A DNA stretch of 64,000 nucleotides, from assembly GCA_047967505.1 (NCBI GenBank), contig CM106541.1; one strand, written 5' to 3'. Shown here one piece after another: positions 61,009-64,000 of this stretch. Below the pieces are notes generated by a model that searched no databases, was not told the origin of the DNA, and saw only the letters and a list, made by a program, of their open reading frames with translations. The translations under genes were made by a program, and so were the position numbers. Source of the DNA: Dipteris shenzhenensis. Its lineage: Eukaryota > Polypodiophyta > Polypodiopsida > Gleicheniales. Positions within the stretch are counted from its first letter, which is position 1. Each line of letters begins with the position of its first letter.

Positions 61009-62708
61009 CTAAGTGATTTGCATATTCCAACTAAAGTCATAGATAGCATTGATGAAACACTCAGCATCATCTTCTTCAAACCTTTTCTTTTCTAGAAAAA
61101 GTATGAAGCTATTAAGAGCTAACCAAAATTTTGCCTTTCCCCCCCCATTCACAATAGGCATTGTATAAATTTCATAATACATCAAACTCACCAGTATGTT
61201 TAAGTTTATCATTCTCTTTCTTTGGAGGAATAAATTTTAAAGCCTTGATACCACCAAAGCTTGGATTATATGGAAATTATTTGTTTTCCCAAATCTTTTC
61301 TCAACTTTTGTAATCTTTACTTTGCTGAGAGTGTAGTCCCATATTTGAAAGAACCTTTTCAATTCTTGCTATCCTCTACTTACTCTTTTCTTAAGCTTCA
61401 AGTTATATGTATCAATGATGTACAAGTTTACTAGCTTTTCAATTATTCTAAAAATAGCATGAAGGGTACAAATGTGTACTCTCCCAAGAGGAATTTCAAG
61501 AATTTGGGCTCCAAGATGGATCTTTCCTTGGAATATTGCAATTCAATGCAGTTGTTTGATCTAGCTGAGCAAGTTCATAGGCTGATTGCTTTTGGTCCTT
61601 TTTACATGCCTACAATGGTACTCTCTTTTGAATGCACAATGGAAAATAATGGCTTGTATTTGCTCCATGTACCATGTTAAACATGCATTTAATAGGCTTG
61701 AGGTCAACATGCTAGATGCCATTCTATGCGGTAGCATTCATTGCCCTCAACTTCAAGTAGCTCACCATTGTTATGACCTTTGATCACATTTGCTATATTG
61801 GTTTATTCAAAGAACCACTTCAAAATTGAATGCAAACATTTCATTCTCTACAGAGCCAACTCACATTCTATTTCAAAATATTCTAAGCATTTTTTCATTA
61901 CCAAATCAAAATTCAAATTTCCATGATACCCCATATGCAATCAGCCACCAAATCTCTTGTTCCAATTGTAGAATGAATTGCCTTGCATCATCAAGCTCAA
62001 CTTGAAGGTCCATTGTTCTATTCATCAATGTGAAACTAACTCTTTCTAGCTTTTGGCCTTTGACCACCTCACTTTTATCAAGCCATAGGATGATCTTTAG
62101 TTGACCATTGCATTCTACCATACACATATTGTAAAACTTAACCATGGCATGTAGAACTCTTCAAACATCCATCACAAAGTTGTTGTTCACTTATGAGTTC
62201 TAGCTCTTTAGAATCTCAAACCTTCCCTTTTAGAGGTACTGTACTACATACATGTTGAGGCTTGCCGACTAAATCAAGTACACCCAAATTGAGAGCATGC
62301 CTTGCCTTATCAACATCGGGGCTTTAACTTTTGTTCCCATAGAAAGGCATTATTTTTTAAATCTCTTAAATATAGCCCAATATACCCTTGTACTTATCCC
62401 CAAATGTAACATAGATGCCCTATGCATTAGTTGCATTGAATCATTCCATGATTTTAGACTTTTGAATTTGGGATGTTGTATAGAAGATTCTAACATAAAA
62501 TTTTGGTAAACACTTTCCCCACAATACCAGAGTGTTCATCATGGATACACATGGATTCTGAAAGAATCATACAAGCTCTCACTTGACACTTTTTAGTCAC
62601 CACTTTTCTTGGATATTTCATCAATTGGATGCAATTTTCTCTTACAAAGTCTTTGACCCATTTGAGTATTTTTCGTGAATGCTTATGTTTTCTATTTCCC
62701 AATGTCAC
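61009..62708 (-). other. Unidentified degenerate coding debris
   Basis: Several minus-strand frames with protein-like composition (62490-62708 VKDFVRENCIQLMKY; 61906-62145 RTMDLQVELDDARQFILQLE; 61009-61212) may be one decayed gene or transposon. No family or catalytic motif was recognised. Confidence 0.3.
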
Positions 62709-62709
62709 C

Positions 62710-64000
62710 TTTTAGCGATGTCTTTTACATTCGTAAGTGAATTACATTTACAATGCTCTCCCCAATCGAGCATCTAATGTTTAAACTTTTACTTGAATTT
62801 CATGAAATTTCTTTTGTATGCCATCATATCAGGTTTCTTTTTATAGCCATCTAAACACTTATAGCTTGCATAGATGATACCAAATGTTGATTCCAAGCCT
62901 CTAATATTGCAATTATTTTGTCTCTTTCATTAATCAAAGATTGAAGGCTATTTGCTCTATGAGCAATTAACTTTTGACAATATTCTACAAACCATTCTCA
63001 CCCTTGCACATAAACTTTATTAAGATGGTCAACCCATGGAATTGTGGAGTCTAATAAGATTGTGGATCCATTGGATTTATCTTCCCATCTAACCACAAAT
63101 CCTACAACTAGAGATATCTTCCCATTTGGCCACAAGATTGTGGATCTATTGGATATATCTTCCATTTAACCAAAATCCATGTGTTATTTTTTTAAAAGAG
63201 TTACTAAATCAGTTTAACATGTTGAGGAAGATACATTCCTCTTTAGAAATGGTGCATTCGTTGCATTAATTTAAAAATGGATGTTTACCATTTTCTTATC
63301 CCTAAGGGCCTCCATAGTTTCATACACTTTCCAGCTAACATAATATAACATGGACATCACCAAACAACATACAAACATGACATGTTTAAAAAAACCATCA
63401 AATCAAGCAAAAATAAAATCCCAATTGCATACAAAATCTAACGATTGAAATTTGCATATTTAAAAACATATATACTTGGTAACAAGTAATGGAAAGTTCC
63501 ATATAATCAATAATCAAAATAGCTCATGGCTATCTAATGCTGATTAATCAAATCAACCATGCTAACATAAAAAGGTAAATGTCATAACATAGTAAAATGA
63601 CAACAAACAAAACTCATATCATATATATAGACCACATAGATAACAAATAAAATGACCTTGCATTAAAATAATATATTAACACACCACTTAGTAAATTACA
63701 AAGAAACAACACATAATACATTTAGATACCACAAAATTGTGAAACTATTGCATGTAAAACAAATCAGTATTAAAACAAATATCTAATGATGGTATCAAAC
63801 ATGCGGGAAAAAAATCGATGTCGATAACATCAGCACGTATATATGGTAAAATGATAGAAAAAAAAACTAATATTATATACAAAGATAACACACAAACAAC
63901 AAATAAATTGACTTGCATATATAAAGTTTGGAGGCAAACTTGACTTAGTAAATTACAATAAAGCAACACAAATCACATTTAAAACCACAAAAATTGTTAA
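62710..64000. other. AT-rich, nothing recognised
   Basis: High AT content with short A-runs. GTGGATC.ATTGGAT.TATCTTCC occurs twice near 63,062 and 63,130. No gene or RNA feature is supported. Confidence 0.5.

Noticed and set aside
1-64000. tRNA, rRNA, CRISPR or bacterial-type operon
   Set aside because: None was seen; the short tRNA-Met-like strings are retroelement primer binding sites, not tRNA genes.

Overview
The window is plant nuclear DNA dominated by retrotransposons. The only host gene I can support is a minus-strand ABC1K (ABC1/ADCK/UbiB-type atypical kinase) of the plastid-type plant families. Eleven exons can be placed by homology, canonical GT/AG borders and matching phase, between 45,049 and about 14,284; a likely terminal exon lies at 1,639-1,899. 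All diagnostic kinase motifs survive (KxGQ, AAAS, VAVK, ExD, ADPHPGN, DFG), so the gene looks functional although its introns reach 6.6, 17.6 and perhaps 12.4 kb. Giant TE-filled introns plus a chromovirus, L1-like LINEs, Ty1/copia elements and a LINE family with simple-repeat tails suggest a large-genome land plant, perhaps a fern, lycophyte or gymnosperm; this is inference.

Layout. 1-2.4 kb: the candidate ABC1K terminal exon and a 172-bp tandem duplication. 2.4-12 kb: three plus-strand copies (A, B, C) of a LINE family ending in a small hairpin, TTAATA and a (TTTC)n or (CT)n tail; copy C carries a 520-bp hAT-like MITE. 12.9-14 kb: an L1-like fragment. 14-18 kb: C-terminal ABC1K exons. 18-35.6 kb: one intron holding a three-level nest, an intact copia element (23,240-30,039) inside an L1-like LINE (20,714-32,954) inside a Ty3/gypsy chromovirus (about 19.2-33.8 kb). 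35.6-36.2 kb: catalytic exons. 36.2-42.8 kb: a second intron with a copia LTR-leader-gag unit inserted in the gag of another copia, plus a LINE 3' fragment. 42.8-45.05 kb: N-lobe exons. 46.5-53 kb: LTR retroelement wreckage, including a broken copia with several insertions. 53-64 kb: AT-rich, gene-poor DNA with one LINE relic, a 221-bp tandem duplication and a degenerate histone H3-family pseudogene at 59.4-60.1 kb.

The most interesting signals are the datable nest, the simple-repeat-tailed LINE family whose 3' hairpin shows a compensatory base-pair change between subfamilies, the H3/CENH3-like pseudogene, and the retained exon structure of ABC1K across tens of kilobases of transposons. I found no convincing undescribed multi-gene system.
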